Below are positions 23,502 to 34,616 of a stretch of DNA of 59,968 nucleotides, piece by piece. This DNA comes from Nemertoderma westbladi (lineage: Eukaryota > Xenacoelomorpha > Nemertodermatida > Nemertodermatidae). The notes under the pieces were generated by a model. That model was not told where the DNA came from and searched no databases. It saw only the letters and a list, made by a program, of their open reading frames with translations. Location: assembly GCA_032718475.1 (NCBI GenBank), contig JAUCBJ010008550.1, forward strand, positions 1-59,968. The letters are read 5' to 3'. Numbering within the stretch: position 1 is the first letter of the stretch; the number at the start of each line of letters is the position of its first letter. The position numbers and the translations under genes are program-made.

Positions 23502-26500
23502 TTGGACGATACATTGATGGATCAGGACGAAACTATACTGGGTGGATCCCCGATCGTCCAGGATAATCCGCTAGCTGCCAGTGCGTCAGCATCATTGAAC
23601 TCTCCAGTTTGGTCTCCGGGAGCGAGGGCCAGTGCCATCATATCTAGGATTCGGAGCCCCGGTACAGGGTCTGCTTTGGGGTCAGCAGTTAAAGACCCCG
23701 AACTTTTCAGATCCAGACATTTCAGACTTTCCAGTCGGGTCCCCCTGCAGTCCAGTCGGTGCGCCCAGCAGTCCAGACGGGTCCCCCATCAGTCCAGTTG
23801 GGTCCCCCATCAGTCCAGTCGGTGCGCCCAGCAGTCCAGTCGGGTCCCCCATCAGTCCAGGTCGGGTCCCCCATATGTCCAGTCCAGTCGGGTCGCCCAG
23901 CAGTCCCAGTCGGGCCCCCATCAGTCCAGTCGGGTCCCCCAGCAGATCCAGTTGGGTCCCCCATCCAGACCAGTCGGGTCCTTCAGGAGTCCAGTCGGGT
24001 CCCCCAGCAGTCCAGTCGGGTCCCCCATCAGACCAGTCGGGTCCCTCAGGAGTCCAGTCGGGTCCCCCAGCAGTCCAGTCGGGTCCCCCATCAGACCAGT
24101 CGGGTCCCTCAGGAGTCCAGTCGGGTCTCCCAGCAGTCCAGTCGGGTCCCCCTTCAGACCAGTCGGGTCCCCCATCAGTCCTCCAGCAGTCCAGTTGGGT
24201 CCCCCTTCAGACCAGTCGGGTCCCTCAGGAGCCCAGTCGGGTCCCCCTGCAGTCCAGTCAGGTCCCCCATCAGACCAGTCGGGTCCCTCAGGAGTCCAGT
24301 CGGGTCCCCCAGCAGTCCAGTCGGGTCCCCCTTCAGACCAGTCGGGTCCCCCTTCAGTCCGGTCGGGTCCCCCAGCAATCCAGCCGGGTCCCCCACCAGT
24401 CCAGTTGGCACCCTCGGCATCTATCGGTCGACCTCTGCCATCCTCCCTGTCCAGTGTTGTACTCACTTCAACAAGTCGAGTCGACTCCGCAGTATGGTTC
24501 AATGAATCCTTGCCCAGGCACCAAATAATAGAGTCAATCAACACAGTGTACAACAGCATAGTACACTGGCGGCCAAACCTATTCCTGGTTCCTCAGGGGG
24601 CCGTGGGTAGAGAATTGGTGGCAGAGATTTCTCGGTTGTTGGCGCTGGCAATCAGTGAAAATCCCCTACATGAGGTCGCCCTCACGGCAATGATGATATT
24701 GCCAGCTCTCCTCTTACAGAAACCGAGTCGGTCTTCAACCACGGCCACACACCGGCACATTCTCCAACGCCGTCTGGTGAGCTGGAGGGAAGCAAAATTC
24801 GACGAACTCATGGTGGAGGCCAGGGCCATTCAGACACACCTTCCTAAGCGACGACCCCCAGCCTCTCAGGACGTAGCACTCCAGAAGGCGTTCACCCGCC
24901 ACATGCTGACTGGGAATATTTCGGCGGCGACGAGAGTTCTTGGACAGTTACACCGCGGTTCTCCACTGAGTCTGAATGACTCATTCACGGACAAAGATGG
25001 GAAAACCAAGGTGGTCCGGGATGTTCTGCGAGCGAAACATCCTCCAGCGCAGCACGCAGACGAGTCGACCCTGCTATCGCACTTCCCTGAGGCGCCACAG
25101 CACCACAGCGTTGTGTTTGAGGCGATCGATGGGAAGCTCATCCTTGGGAGCTTGCTTAGAATGAAGGGAAACGCCGCGGGTCCATCGGGAGTTGATGTTC
25201 AGGGTTGGAAGCACCTCCTTACCCGGTTTCGGACACAGTCTTCCGAGCTGGGTGAGAGGATCGCAGACTTGGCGAAACAACTCGCACAGACCAAGACTTC
25301 TCAGGGGTCTCTATCTGCGCTACTGTCTGCCAGACTTATTGCACTGGACAAAAACCCGGGTGTCAGACCCATAGGAATAGGTGAGGTGTTGCGCCACGTC
25401 ATAGGTAAATCTATCACCCATTGTATCCGTCAGGATCTTGAGTCTGTCGGTGGGAACACCCAACTCTGCCTGGGTCAGAAGGCTGCATTGAATTCGCCAT
25501 CCACAGCCTCACGATGGAGTGGGACTCGGACGACTGTGACGGGGTTCTACAGATAGACGGTACAAACGCCTTCAACGTACTGAACCGTTCGGCTGCCCTC
25601 CACAACATTGGAGTTGTCTGCCCTGCCCTTCTCACCATAGTCACCAATTGCTACAGCGAACCAGCTCGACTCTTTGTGGGAGGGGAGACGTTGCTCTCTG
25701 AAGAGGGGACCACACAGGGTGACCCCATTGCCATGGCGATGTATGGGTGCTCCATTATGCCACTATTAGCTGCGTTGGGACGTGCAAGCAAGGCCACACA
25801 GCGGTGGTATGCGGATGATGGCAATGCGGCAGGAAAACTCACTGACCTACGGGCCTTCCTAGAGGTCGCTACCACAATGGGTCCTCTCTTCGGCTACTTC
25901 CCATCCAAGTGTCACCTCACAGTGAAACCAGCAATGTTGGAAGAGGCTGAGATTCTTTTCGCCAATACTGGTGTCGCCATCAACACGACAGGCCATGAGC
26001 TACTCGACGGGGTTGTTGGCACAGAGGAGTATCGCACCATGTTCCTAGAAGAGAAGGCTCAGGAGTTCGCCATGGAAGTGGATCTTCTCGCAGGGGTGGC
26101 AGCAGTGGACCCCCACTGTGCGTACGCGGGCCTCGCGTTTGGCCTTGCCTGTCGGTGGCGGTTCATCACCCGTGTTGTATCCACCGCGCCAGCCCATCTC
26201 ACCCTGTTGGAGGAAGCTGTAAATCGATTCCTTTGCCGTCTCACCGATCGGCCAGCCATCTCAAAAGAGGAACGCCTGTTACTTTTCCTGCCAGTCCGTG
26301 ACGGGGGTATCGGCATTCCGGTGCCCACTGACCTGTCACATCAGTATACCAGCTCGCTTCGGGTCTGTGAGCCATTCATCAGCGCCACACCAGATACAAT
26401 GGCGCAGGTCCGGGAGAAACAAAAGGAGGTGGTGGGCAGGTTGAAGGTAGAGGCGCTGCTCCAGTCGATGGAAAAGAGAGAGGAAGTGGTGGGAATATTA

Positions 26501-26971
26501 TCTCCTCCCCAGCGGCACAACGAGATCTGGGACTTTGTCGCTGATGCTCTGACGGAGGTGTCACATAATGTGGCTGTGGAGCCAGTCCTCCAACCGCTAA
26601 CGGGCGAGCAGTTTGAACACCGCAGCACTTCAACGGACCAGCTGGTGAGATTGGACATCTCAGTGAGCGGCTTCTGGGGCAATCGGTTCCAGAAGACGTT
26701 CCTGGACGTCTCAGTCTTCAATCCACTGGCAGAAACTAATGCTGCCATGTCCCTACCGTCAGCACACCTTTACCATGAAGCGCGGAAGAACCTAAAGTAT
26801 CAGGAACGAGTGAGGGAGGTGGAACACGCCACCTTCACTCCTCTGATATTCTCCGCGTTTGGTGGTATGGCGCCTTCGGCCATACATCTGGTGAAGCGGT
26901 TGGCGCACCGCCTGGCGGAGAAGCGAGAAACGCGGTATGCGGAGTGCATCACATACTACTACTACTACTAG
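23502..26971 (+). pseudogene. Reverse-transcriptase retroelement ORF, frameshifted
   Basis: Two frames form one protein. 23502-25556 gives MDDTLMDQDE, a long Pro/Ser/Gly/Gln repeat (residues about 80-310), then a conserved part ending GNAAGPSGVDVQGW and ALDKNPGVRPIGIGEVL. 25481-26971 continues in another frame with DGTNAFNVLNR, TTQGDPIAMAM and WYADDG, the reverse-transcriptase catalytic region, and a C-terminal block LDISVSGFWG...TFLDVSVFNP that recalls a PD-(D/E)XK-type nuclease. The frames join only if one base was lost near 25479-25481. The family resembles RT-like proteins abundant in cnidarian and sponge genomes; I cannot name its clade. The frame ends in a (TAC)n tract, probably cutting off its C-terminus. 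Confidence 0.8.
23740..24420 (+). repeat. In-frame 21-bp minisatellite coding QSGPPAV-type repeats
   Basis: Units of CAGTCGGGTCCC plus nine variable bases recur every 21 bp in the regular part, with a 63-bp higher-order pattern (PPSDQSG, PSGVQSG, PPAVQSG). The left part is less regular. Because 21 is a multiple of 3 and the unit lacks stops in several frames, other frames and the minus strand are also open here; these are not genes. Confidence 0.85.

Positions 26972-27002
<31 letters not shown>
26951..27002 (+). repeat. (TAC)n microsatellite
   Basis: A run of TAC trinucleotides, interrupted once by TAG, joins the end of the RT-like frame and abuts a minus-strand LINE fragment. It may be the simple-repeat 3' tail of one of the two elements. 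Confidence 0.85.
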
Positions 27003-27008
27003 GCATTT

Positions 27009-27245
27009 TTAAGAATGCTGTGCCGGCTTGTCGACAAAATTTCGCTGCCACAACTCCCTATCACCCATGACATTTTCTAGATCATCCCCATCTTTGAGGC
27101 CAGTTTCCTTAAAGATGCGTCTCAAGAAACTCATGGGCTGTCCACCAGGCTTATTCACTCCATGAGTCTGCCAAAGCACATGATTATGCACCGGCTGGTC
27201 CTCACGGCGAAATCAATGTACTGCAAAGCGGAGGCGGCTTTGTTC
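27009..27245 (-). pseudogene. LINE ORF2 C-terminal fragment (copy 1)
   Basis: On the minus strand the translation reads RREDQPVHNHVLWQTHGVN, then RRIFKETGLKDGDDLENVM and GDRELWQRNF. This is the extreme C-terminus of a common animal LINE (after the RT thumb, the block with LLW.P.HG and DRELWR), downstream of any catalytic domain. The reading frame is disturbed near 27200. A second, independently decayed copy lies at 27680-28110. Confidence 0.7.
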
Positions 27246-27679
27246 TAGTGTCAAGCTTTCTACCTCACAGTGATATTTACTCTGCTAACCTTGAATAATG
27301 TACTGCTTATGCCCTAAAGGCCCATACACACTCACTAAAGAGAGCGTGAGTGGTAAACTACTTGTGCACAGGATGTTGGGACACAATGGTTTAGATATGT
27401 ACTGAGGCAGTACACTTCCCTCCATTATGATACATTGACATTCAACGGTACCTTTGCGGTAACTATTAGTCTATCTGTTCACAGTTAATTCAAACGTCTA
27501 TACATACAGTCATTTTAATATCATTATCTTAGTGGGTAGTGGCAAGCAGTGCGGTGTACCACACAACTACATGTTGTGTCATTCACAGTCAACGGTAATC
27601 AAAATAATTTCTGCTCAGACACTGGGCATATACCATTGATTTGATTGTAAGGCAATAGGCCTATATAAGTGATGCGGCT
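27246..27679. other. Non-coding spacer between LINE fragments
   Basis: No coding potential or clear repeat structure seen apart from generic AT-rich sequence. Confidence 0.5.
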
Positions 27680-28110
27680 GATTCACTCCATGAGGCTGCC
27701 AAAGCACAAGATTATGCACTGGCTGGTCCTCACGGCGAAAGCAATGTCCTGCAAAGCGGAGGCGACTTTGTTCTTGTGTCAAGCTTGGGGGAACCAATGA
27801 GACACCTCCAATGTTATATATAGTGTCTGGTTGGAGGTGTGCATTGTACTTGACACAGTGAACCCGGCGTAGCATTCTTGTGAATGTGTCATCCCGAGAT
27901 TTGGTGTCCTCAGCATTTAGAGCCCAGAGCATGAACTCCCATATAGAGGAGTACTGGAACTACTGCTGCTCTAAATAATCGGACCTTAAGTTTCCGTTTA
28001 ATTATATCTGACTTCCAAATCCTGGAAAGCCTATTCAAGGCTGCCCATGCCCTTCCCTTACGTATTCGAAGGTCCTCACCTGACTTCCGGATCCATGCTC
28101 GAAGGTATAA
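27680..28110 (-). pseudogene. LINE ORF2 C-terminal fragment (copy 2)
   Basis: Reading the minus strand from about 28100, the segments are RKGRAWAALNRLSRIWKSDI, KRKLKVRLFRAAVVPVLLY, then after a frame change DTFTRMLRRVHCVKYNAHL and QEQSRLRFAGHCFRREDQ, then VHNLVLWQPHGVN. This is the thumb-to-C-terminus of the same LINE family as copy 1, longer toward its 5' side. At least one frameshift is present near 27930. The element is dead and 5' truncated, as usual for LINEs. Confidence 0.75.
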
Positions 28111-28951
28111 CAGAAGTCGTCACAGAAGTCGTTTAGTTTATGATACATGAAGTAATGTAAATGTGAATCTACATTAGGGGGCATCCATAAAGGACGTCCG
28201 AGGTCTGAGGGTGGTGGTCTTCAAAATCCGGACATCTTCGGACGTCCGATTTTTTAATTTTTTTATATTTATCATAATATGCTATCATGACCTACTATAG
28301 ATACGACCCGCCAAGCTGCTGCAAAGCCCCTAAATTTAGTGGGCCAGTTATTTCTCTTAAGGCCCGTTCACATCCCGTTTACATTGACATGTATCCAAAA
28401 AAGCCTTAATCAACAAGGTAGGATATTCGTCAGTGTCATATTCGTGATCAGCATCCCAAAAAACCTATATGGTCATAAAGTAAATTTGTTTTCGTGGTGA
28501 TTTTTCATTATCATATTTCCACTACTTGTTTTTTTCGTGCTCCAGGGGGAAAAATAACTGACTAATAACTAATAAAACAATATGTCTGGCTATGTTGCTA
28601 TATTACACAACTCTTCGATATGTTTGATGTAGAGGAATAAACCTTCCAAATGAAATCAGCACATTCTAAAACCTCAGTAGCTGTTATATATTATTATATG
28701 ATATGCTTTTGTTATGTAGCCTTGTTTGGAGAAGGGTCGTATCTATCTACAGTATCTAGTAATATCAGTCATTTTCGTATTACAGTACAGAAGTACTGTA
28801 ATATATAATAATATAATAATGCCATATGATATATGATATATTATTGAATCAGAATAAATGAGTAAGATAATAGTAAACCCGTTTATTATTAGAGGGTAGT
28901 CAGCGTACTGCAGTTGTACAGCAGTACAACTGCACTGCAGTACTGCACGTA
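28111..28951. other. Non-coding interval
   Basis: No gene seen. At 28178-28255 a GGGGGCATCCATAAAGGACG segment and a pair of inverted GGACGTCCGA words suggest the end of a small DNA element. Around 28790-28945 short inverted words (AGTACTGTAATATA, GCAGTAC, GTACTGC) suggest another decayed palindromic repeat. Confidence 0.45.
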
Positions 28952-30005
28952 TCAGGAGATTGCAGTAAATATAGTGGTAAATACAGAAGTATCAGAGAGT
29001 TTCCCCAGGCGACATCCCTTTTTTTTTATCAGACATACAGACTTGAAATGTCCGATGAGTCCACAATAAACACATTGCTTACCTTTAGCCGGACAGAACG
29101 ACCTTGCATGCGGATTAAGACCACAAAAAAACATTTTCTATTTGGTGTAGTTCTGGGAACTTGTAATCGATAACGTGATTGCAAACAGGTTCTTTCACAT
29201 TGGTTTTGCTGCTTATTGCGTCTGTATGAAAACGTTCTAGCTGAATAACAAGAACCAGTTTCGTCATATAGTTCTAATATATAGCACTTGTTGCTGTGGA
29301 TGATGTTGCTGATGTTGCTGATGTTCTTGCTGTGGAAGACCGCGAACTGCACCGTGAACTGTTAAGAATATCGAGTCAAAGTTTATCTGGTATTAAAGCA
29401 AGTACGAGTAATGCTTAAGCAACCGCGGAGATACGCTCGCTGCTCACGTTGACTAAACCTAAACAAGTTGTTCGATGAAAAATAATCTTCGAAGCATGTA
29501 CGCCAAACAATAAAATCCGAAAGGCTCGTATCGGACTGAAGCTTTTAAGGCCATATTAATCCTCTGCGCTTGATTTGTGGCCGCAGAAGAGTGTGACTGT
29601 TCTACGGATTGCTGGTTTTGTTCCCAAATCCATCGGATGCGTCGAATTTTCGCTTCTAGTTTCTGGACATTATCCTCCATAATCTCAAAGGATGAATAAT
29701 GAGTTTCTTGATCGGCTTGGATGTTCTCTAATTCATGACATAATAAAATTGAGGAACTATATTTAGCTAATGACCTTTCAACGATTTGTAAAAAATTCCT
29801 CAGCATCTCTAATATTCTCAATTTCAGCGGGTAAACCTCCGGAAGCGGGAAGTTGATCGATGCTATTCGTTAGTTGAGCAACATCGCGTTCTGCTTTGGA
29901 GGCATATTGACCCCGACTTCTGCATGCAGTGCTAATGGTGGGTTCTTTGCCGGTAGACTCCATACCGGTATGGTTGCAGTATGGGAAGTTTAGGCTCAGA
30001 ATCAC
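28952..30005 (-). pseudogene. gag: Gypsy-like Gag remnant with two CCHC knuckles
   Basis: On the minus strand, from right to left, an N-terminal part (KAERDVAQLTNSIDQLPASG, 30005-29778) shifts frame into a helical, probably coiled-coil part (KYSSSILLCHELENIQAD and KLEAKIRRIRWIWEQ, 29821-29459). Further down, near 29134-29030, come two zinc knuckles, CFFCGLNPHARSFC and CVYCGLIGHFKSVC, each fitting C-x2-C-x4-H-x4-C. This order is typical of a retrotransposon nucleocapsid. Several frame changes show that it is decayed. It points away from the plus-strand pol remnant that starts at about 29981. Confidence 0.7.
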
Positions 30006-30469
30006 CTAACTGGCGGGTAATTCAATGCGGCTCAAGATTTGTTTCAGATACTGAAAGCAGATATGCGGTTTGTGAAATAGAATTATTAGCGATACATTGG
30101 GCTATAAATAAATGTCGTATATATTTGTTGGGTTTTCATGGTTTCACAGTGGTAACAGACCACAAACCCTTGATATCGATTTGTAATGGCTTGAGTCTGG
30201 ATGCGATTGACAACCCTCGGTTACAGAGGATACTGGAGAAGTTGGGATCATATGTATTTACTGTTGAATGGAAAAGGGGCAAAGAACTTTGTGTTCCCGA
30301 TGCACTCAGTTGTGCTCCAGTTAGCAAGCCTTCAGTTGCTGAAATATCTGACCTAGAGGTTGACAATATGTTCAGTAATCAGATATTGGTCGCAAGCTTA
30401 AATTCTCTAAAGAAAGATTTGAATACCTTGGGAACCCAAGATTGTGCTTTAGAGTTCATAAAAAAATAA
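29981..30469 (+). pseudogene. pol: Gypsy (Ty3-like) RNase H fragment
   Basis: The translation contains CGSRFVSDTESRYAVCEIEL, LAIHWAINKCRIYLLG, VVTDHKPL and VEWKRGKELCVPDALS, the diagnostic block of the Ty3/gypsy RNase H domain. The RT domain that should precede it is absent. The normal ALSR is changed to ALSC. A TAA at 30467-30469 separates it from the integrase part, which continues in the same frame. Confidence 0.8.
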
Positions 30470-31171
30470 ATTCTCATTGACAATGATTACAAGTCAATTT
30501 GTAAAGTACTAACTCAAGATACACAAATATCAGATTTACCAATGCAACCTCCGGCTCGAGTGTACGGCAAGCTCTGGGATCGCATATCGATCTCTGATGG
30601 AATGATAATTCTCGATGGAAATCGTATCATATTGCCTGCTAGTACTCGACCTGAAATTTTACGACGCTTGCATTCTTCCCATCAGGGTATTACGAAAACA
30701 AAGGCAAGAGCGAATCAATTATTTTATTGGCCTGGGATGACCAATGATATTATACAAACTGTAAATAGTTGCGAGCTTTGTCAGAAATATCAACCGAGTC
30801 TACCTACAACTAAGGAACCACTTCTGTCCGATTCAGTGACAAACCATCCTTTCCATTCTGCATCATTGGATTTGTTTCAATATGGAGATCAATATTTTTT
30901 GGTATATGTCGACCATTATACAGGATGGCCATGTGTAGACTTTTATGATAAAGTACCTTCAACATCCACTGTGGTCAGATCTCTAAAGAGGTTTTTTGTT
31001 GATTTTGGAATCCCAACATCCACTGTGGTCAGATCTCTAAAGAGGTTTTTTGTTGATTTTGGAATCCCGGTGAAACTTCGAAGTGATGGCGGCTCACAGT
31101 ACACATCATTGGAATTTAGAGAATTTTGCAAGGAATATGGCAACGACAGAGAAAACATTTCATCAGCATAA
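30470..31171 (+). pseudogene. pol: Gypsy (Ty3-like) integrase fragment
   Basis: It is in the same frame as the RNase H fragment. The HHCC zinc-binding motif is seen as HSSHQGI...CELCQ, followed by the linker and the first two catalytic-core aspartates (HSASLDLF, KLRSDGGSQYTS). The frame ends before the third catalytic residue (Glu). An exact 54-nt tandem duplication at 30960-31067 repeats 18 residues (TSTVVRSLKRFFVDFGIP) inside the core. The combined stop, duplication and truncation make the protein non-functional. Confidence 0.8.
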
Positions 31172-32339
31172 TATGATGCTATAATATTAATTTATCTCTG
31201 TAACAAAAATGGGCTACCCGATTTGTAATACCAAATCGGTAGAGTCCGAATAAGTAGCCACTTATTGTTGGCATTATATATTGGTTGGGGACAGACCTAC
31301 ATTATTTCGTGTTATTAAGATTACGTTTACAATTAGAGATAAATTGGTAGGCGATTGCCAGCGGTTCCATATATAAAGAATAATTACCAAAACAAAACAG
31401 AGTTAGGGTTTTGGGGTCTATGCTGGCTGTATGAAAACACTTCTTATTAGTGAACTTACCCTAACTCTGTTTTGTTTTGGTAATTATTATTTATATACGT
31501 TTACAATAGACTGACTGTACGATCTCCAAAACGATAAAGACTGAACAAGGCTAAATGCTACTTCAGAGAGGGAAATTTAAAAAACAAAAATTTTATGAGT
31601 CTATTTTAGTTTATCGGTACTAGTCTATCTGTATTAATAGTTATTTTCGTTTGTCTAACAATAATAATATTTCGCAATGTTGCGAAATGTTACAGCAATT
31701 ATAGTGGCAGTCAGTTACCATTTTTGTCTTGTAAATTCGGACGTACGTCCAAAGTGGGGGGGGGGGGTCCAGATTCTACACGAATCTGGACCGAACTGGA
31801 TCGGATCGAAAGTGTGGCGAACTGGACCGCTAAATGAAAGATATTCTAAAAATAACCATCCATGCAGATAGGTGAAAATTAATATTGAATTTAATATGGA
31901 CATTTCATACATTGTAAATTTAGTTGCTTATAAGATGTCGCTAAATTAAGATTACTTGCTTCACATAAAACACTGCTGTACTGCTTTTACCAGTAGGCCT
32001 ACCGGTAGCACGTATCTGCGTTTATAGATTGCAGTATTTTGGAACGTACTATAAAAGGTAGAACGATCTATAACGGGCTATAACGATCTATAATATGAAA
32101 ATTTACATTAGATGAAACGCCCCTTGTTGGGTGTGTTGGATTAACACGGTGGTCTGAAAAATACACCCAATACTGCAGGTTAAAAATTAGGGTAGGCCTA
32201 TGCCTAATTGATACTGGTAAAATTATACTGGCCTATCTGCCTATATCAGCATATTGCTCGCTATATTCTATACCAACCACAACAACACAAAGACTATACA
32301 GCTATATCAACGTACTACTACTGTACTTTACTTACCCCT
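31172..32339. other. Non-coding interval with a small palindromic MITE
   Basis: No gene seen. It contains the MITE at 31383-31493, a G run at 31757-31766 and AT-rich sequence. Confidence 0.5.
31383..31493. mobile_element. Palindromic MITE, about 110 bp
   Basis: The left end ATTACCAAAACAAAACAGAG plus TTAGGG is mirrored by the right end CCCTAACTCTGTTTTG plus TTTTGGTAAT. The arms are about 26 bp and essentially perfect around a 55-bp centre. The flanks are AT-rich, so the target duplication is ambiguous (TAAT/ATTA or a TA). The word AACCAAAACAATAAAC of the 68-bp repeat family resembles its end, but I could not show a common origin. Confidence 0.7.
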
Positions 32340-32475
32340 TTCGCGTGGTTATGGTGCGTTAGGTCCTGACGATTAAGGTCCTGGTAGCATTAGGTCCGTG
32401 GCGTTAGGTCCTGGTAGCATTAGGTCCATGGCGTTAGGTCATGGTAGCGTTAGGGCCATACCATTAGGTCCAATC
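32340..32475 (+). repeat. Short tandem repeat with TTAGGTCC words
   Basis: Units of about 30 bp contain GCGTTAGGTCCTGGTAGCAT and TTAGGTCCRTG, about four diverged copies. Not a telomere repeat: the TTAGG words are followed by TCC or GCC, not in register. Confidence 0.7.
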
Positions 32476-33990
32476 TGCCTCCAAAACCAGGCAGGTTAGT
32501 AAAGGGGTAGGTTACAAAGGCGAGTTGAAAGGAACCAAAACAATAAACGAGAGTTAGGGATATTGTAGAATAGATTAATAGAGAATCAACAGTCTGCAGC
32601 CGGTTCCACCAACTCTCACTAACCGCTTAGTGTTTGTGCTAATATAACTGCTTAGTGCCACTAACCTGAGCCACCCTTATGACTTAGCCTGTTCCACCAC
32701 GCTCACTAACTGTAAGTGCCACTAACACGTTAAGTGCGATTTGCTTAGGGACCTCTAGATATCCCTAAAAGGTACACTAACTGCTGAATTTATTTTTGTT
32801 GCTCGGATATTAATACTTGCGATTGATTACAAATATATTTCATTTGTTTTGATTGAACCCTATCATACTGTATGTACAGTACACCACTTTACATACACAT
32901 TATTTCCACTTTGTCCACTATTTCCACATTTTACTTTACAATTTACTACAGTACATTGTCACGGATTACGTGGGCCATCTCCCGATTGCATTTCAAATTA
33001 CATTTTATAGACACTCAGCCGGCCTTTATAGCTTATTATAGTACAACTATCATTTTGGATAGATACAGTAGTTTATGATTCATAAACCAGGTCACCGGTA
33101 CTGAAGTTATCTTCAGTATCGCTGATTGCGGATTTCTCATTGTCACGTTGTCTGCCTGTCATCGTGCAGTCTGTACTCATTTGATTAATAGTGGACATAC
33201 TGCATACCGTGATTTAGGCATCAATGCAGACGTATTGATGTCCCTTACATTATTATATGCAAATTAGGCTACTCTAGTACAGACGTACTTCAGTAACCTT
33301 TATCATATGCGAGTCTCCCCCTGAGCTCGCATCGCTCTTTTACATTTAGTTGTATAGTTATTCCAGTATTCAGGACTAGGTGCTGGGTTATGCAGTTACC
33401 GGTAGCTCTCCGGGTGTAGCTGTTTAGACATACATATATGTCATATATATATTATAGGATAAAGAATATATAATTACTTAGTTTTTATGCATTGTCTACT
33501 CATTGGGTTGGAGTGTGAACTTTGCCAGCCTACTTTCACCGTCCTTATTCAGTAGCACTGCATTTGCCTTATCCACTGCTACACTGGTCTTGGTTTATGC
33601 GATGCTTTGTAACCCATTTTGCCATTCAACTATCCAGCTATCTGTCAACCTTACTGGGTACACTCGGATGCATGAAAGGGTCGTCAACCCTTTATTATAC
33701 CAATACCAGATTACGTACTACCATACGTAAACTACATTTAGCGAGCTCAGATTTCATATAGTGGCGTTAGCCGCAGGGGCGGATCCAGAAATTTAATTTC
33801 TATGGTGCGCACAATTTGTGAAGTTTATCTTTTTGGTCTAAGGGCGCTGCCCCAGCGGTATCCGGGGGGCAGAACCCCTGTTGCCCTAGTGGGGCTGGGG
33901 TTATTAATTCTAGGAGATGAAATAATAATAATTTCTTTAAATCATGGGCCTATATATTAAATAATAATTAGTAACTAATTACTATAACTA
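32476..33990. other. Non-coding interval
   Basis: No gene seen. At 32516-32560 a partial copy of the AACCAAAACAATAAAC family occurs. At 32605-32755 repeated, partly inverted words (CACTAAC, TTAGTG, CTTAGTGCCACTAA) look like a decayed DNA transposon. At 33773-33900 GCAGGGGCGGATCCAG and the GGGGGGCAGAACCCC palindrome look like one end of another DNA element. Confidence 0.45.
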
Positions 33991-33993
33991 ATA

Positions 33994-34165
33994 AGCAGCT
34001 TGGTCTAGTGGTGACATTCCTGGGCTTCCATTCAGGAAGCCCTGGTTCGATCCCTAGATGGGGGCAGCACTATTTGGGCACTGTGCTTTAAATGCTGCAG
34101 CCTAGCCCAACCCGGGCTTTCATCCTTGGATGGTTGGTAAATGGGAACCAAGGCAACGTGGGAAA
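33994..34165 (+). mobile_element. tRNA-Glu-derived SINE
   Basis: The head has Pol III box A (TGGTCTAGTGG, 34001-34011) and box B (GGTTCGATCCC, 34044-34054) at normal tRNA spacing. The sequence between them, including ATTCCTGG and CAGGAAGCCC, resembles tRNA-Glu. The acceptor stem does not pair and no anticodon loop is clean, so this is a SINE rather than a tRNA gene. A body follows (CACTGTGCTTTAAATGCTGC, CCTTGGATGG), which leads straight into the 62-bp array. Confidence 0.75.
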
Positions 34166-34616
34166 CAAAGTAGAAGGGTTTACTGTGGAAGATCACCCAT
34201 GGTGGTGAACAGGCATTCCTTTAGGAACCAGAGTGGAAGGGTTTACTGTTGAAGATCACCGATGGTGGTGAACAGGCATTCCTTTAGGAAACAGTGGAAT
34301 TGTTTAATGTGGAAGATCACCCATGGTGGTGAACCAGCATTCCTTTAGGAAACACAGTGGAAGGGTTTATTGTGGAAGATCACCCATGGTGGTGAACAGG
34401 CATTCCTTAAGGAAACAGAGTGGAATGGTTTAATGTGGAAGATCACCCATGGTGGTGAACAGGCATTCCTTTAGTAAACAGAGTGGAAGGGTTTACTGTG
34501 GAAGATCACCCATGGTGGTGAACAGGCATTCCTTTAGGAACCAGAGTGGAAGGGTTTACTGTGGAAGATCACCCATGGTGGTGAACAGGCATTCCTTTTC
34601 GAAACAGAGTGGAATG
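34166..34616 (+). repeat. 62-bp tandem array at the SINE 3' end (left part)
   Basis: The units contain GTGGAAGATCACCCATGG, TGGTGAACAGGCATTCC and TTTAGGAAACAG. About seven and a half copies lie here and two and a half more at 49985-50133. Two unit types partly alternate: GAAGGGTTTACTG and GAATGGTTTAATG. The array is continuous if the LTR element is removed. Isolated reversed copies elsewhere (about 5203) show the unit is dispersed. Confidence 0.85.

Noticed and set aside
23682-24559. Long open frames on the minus strand and in other plus frames over the Pro/Ser repeat (up to 298 codons).
   Set aside because: The repeat is a multiple of 3 and lacks stops in several frames. Only the frame that continues into the conserved RT region is supported.
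32340-32475. Telomere-like TTAGG words.
   Set aside because: They are followed by TCC or GCC at about 15-bp spacing within a 30-bp unit; not a TTAGGG array.
33994-34066. A functional tRNA gene with boxes A and B.
   Set aside because: The acceptor stem does not pair, the anticodon loop is irregular and the sequence continues into a repeat body, so it is a SINE head.
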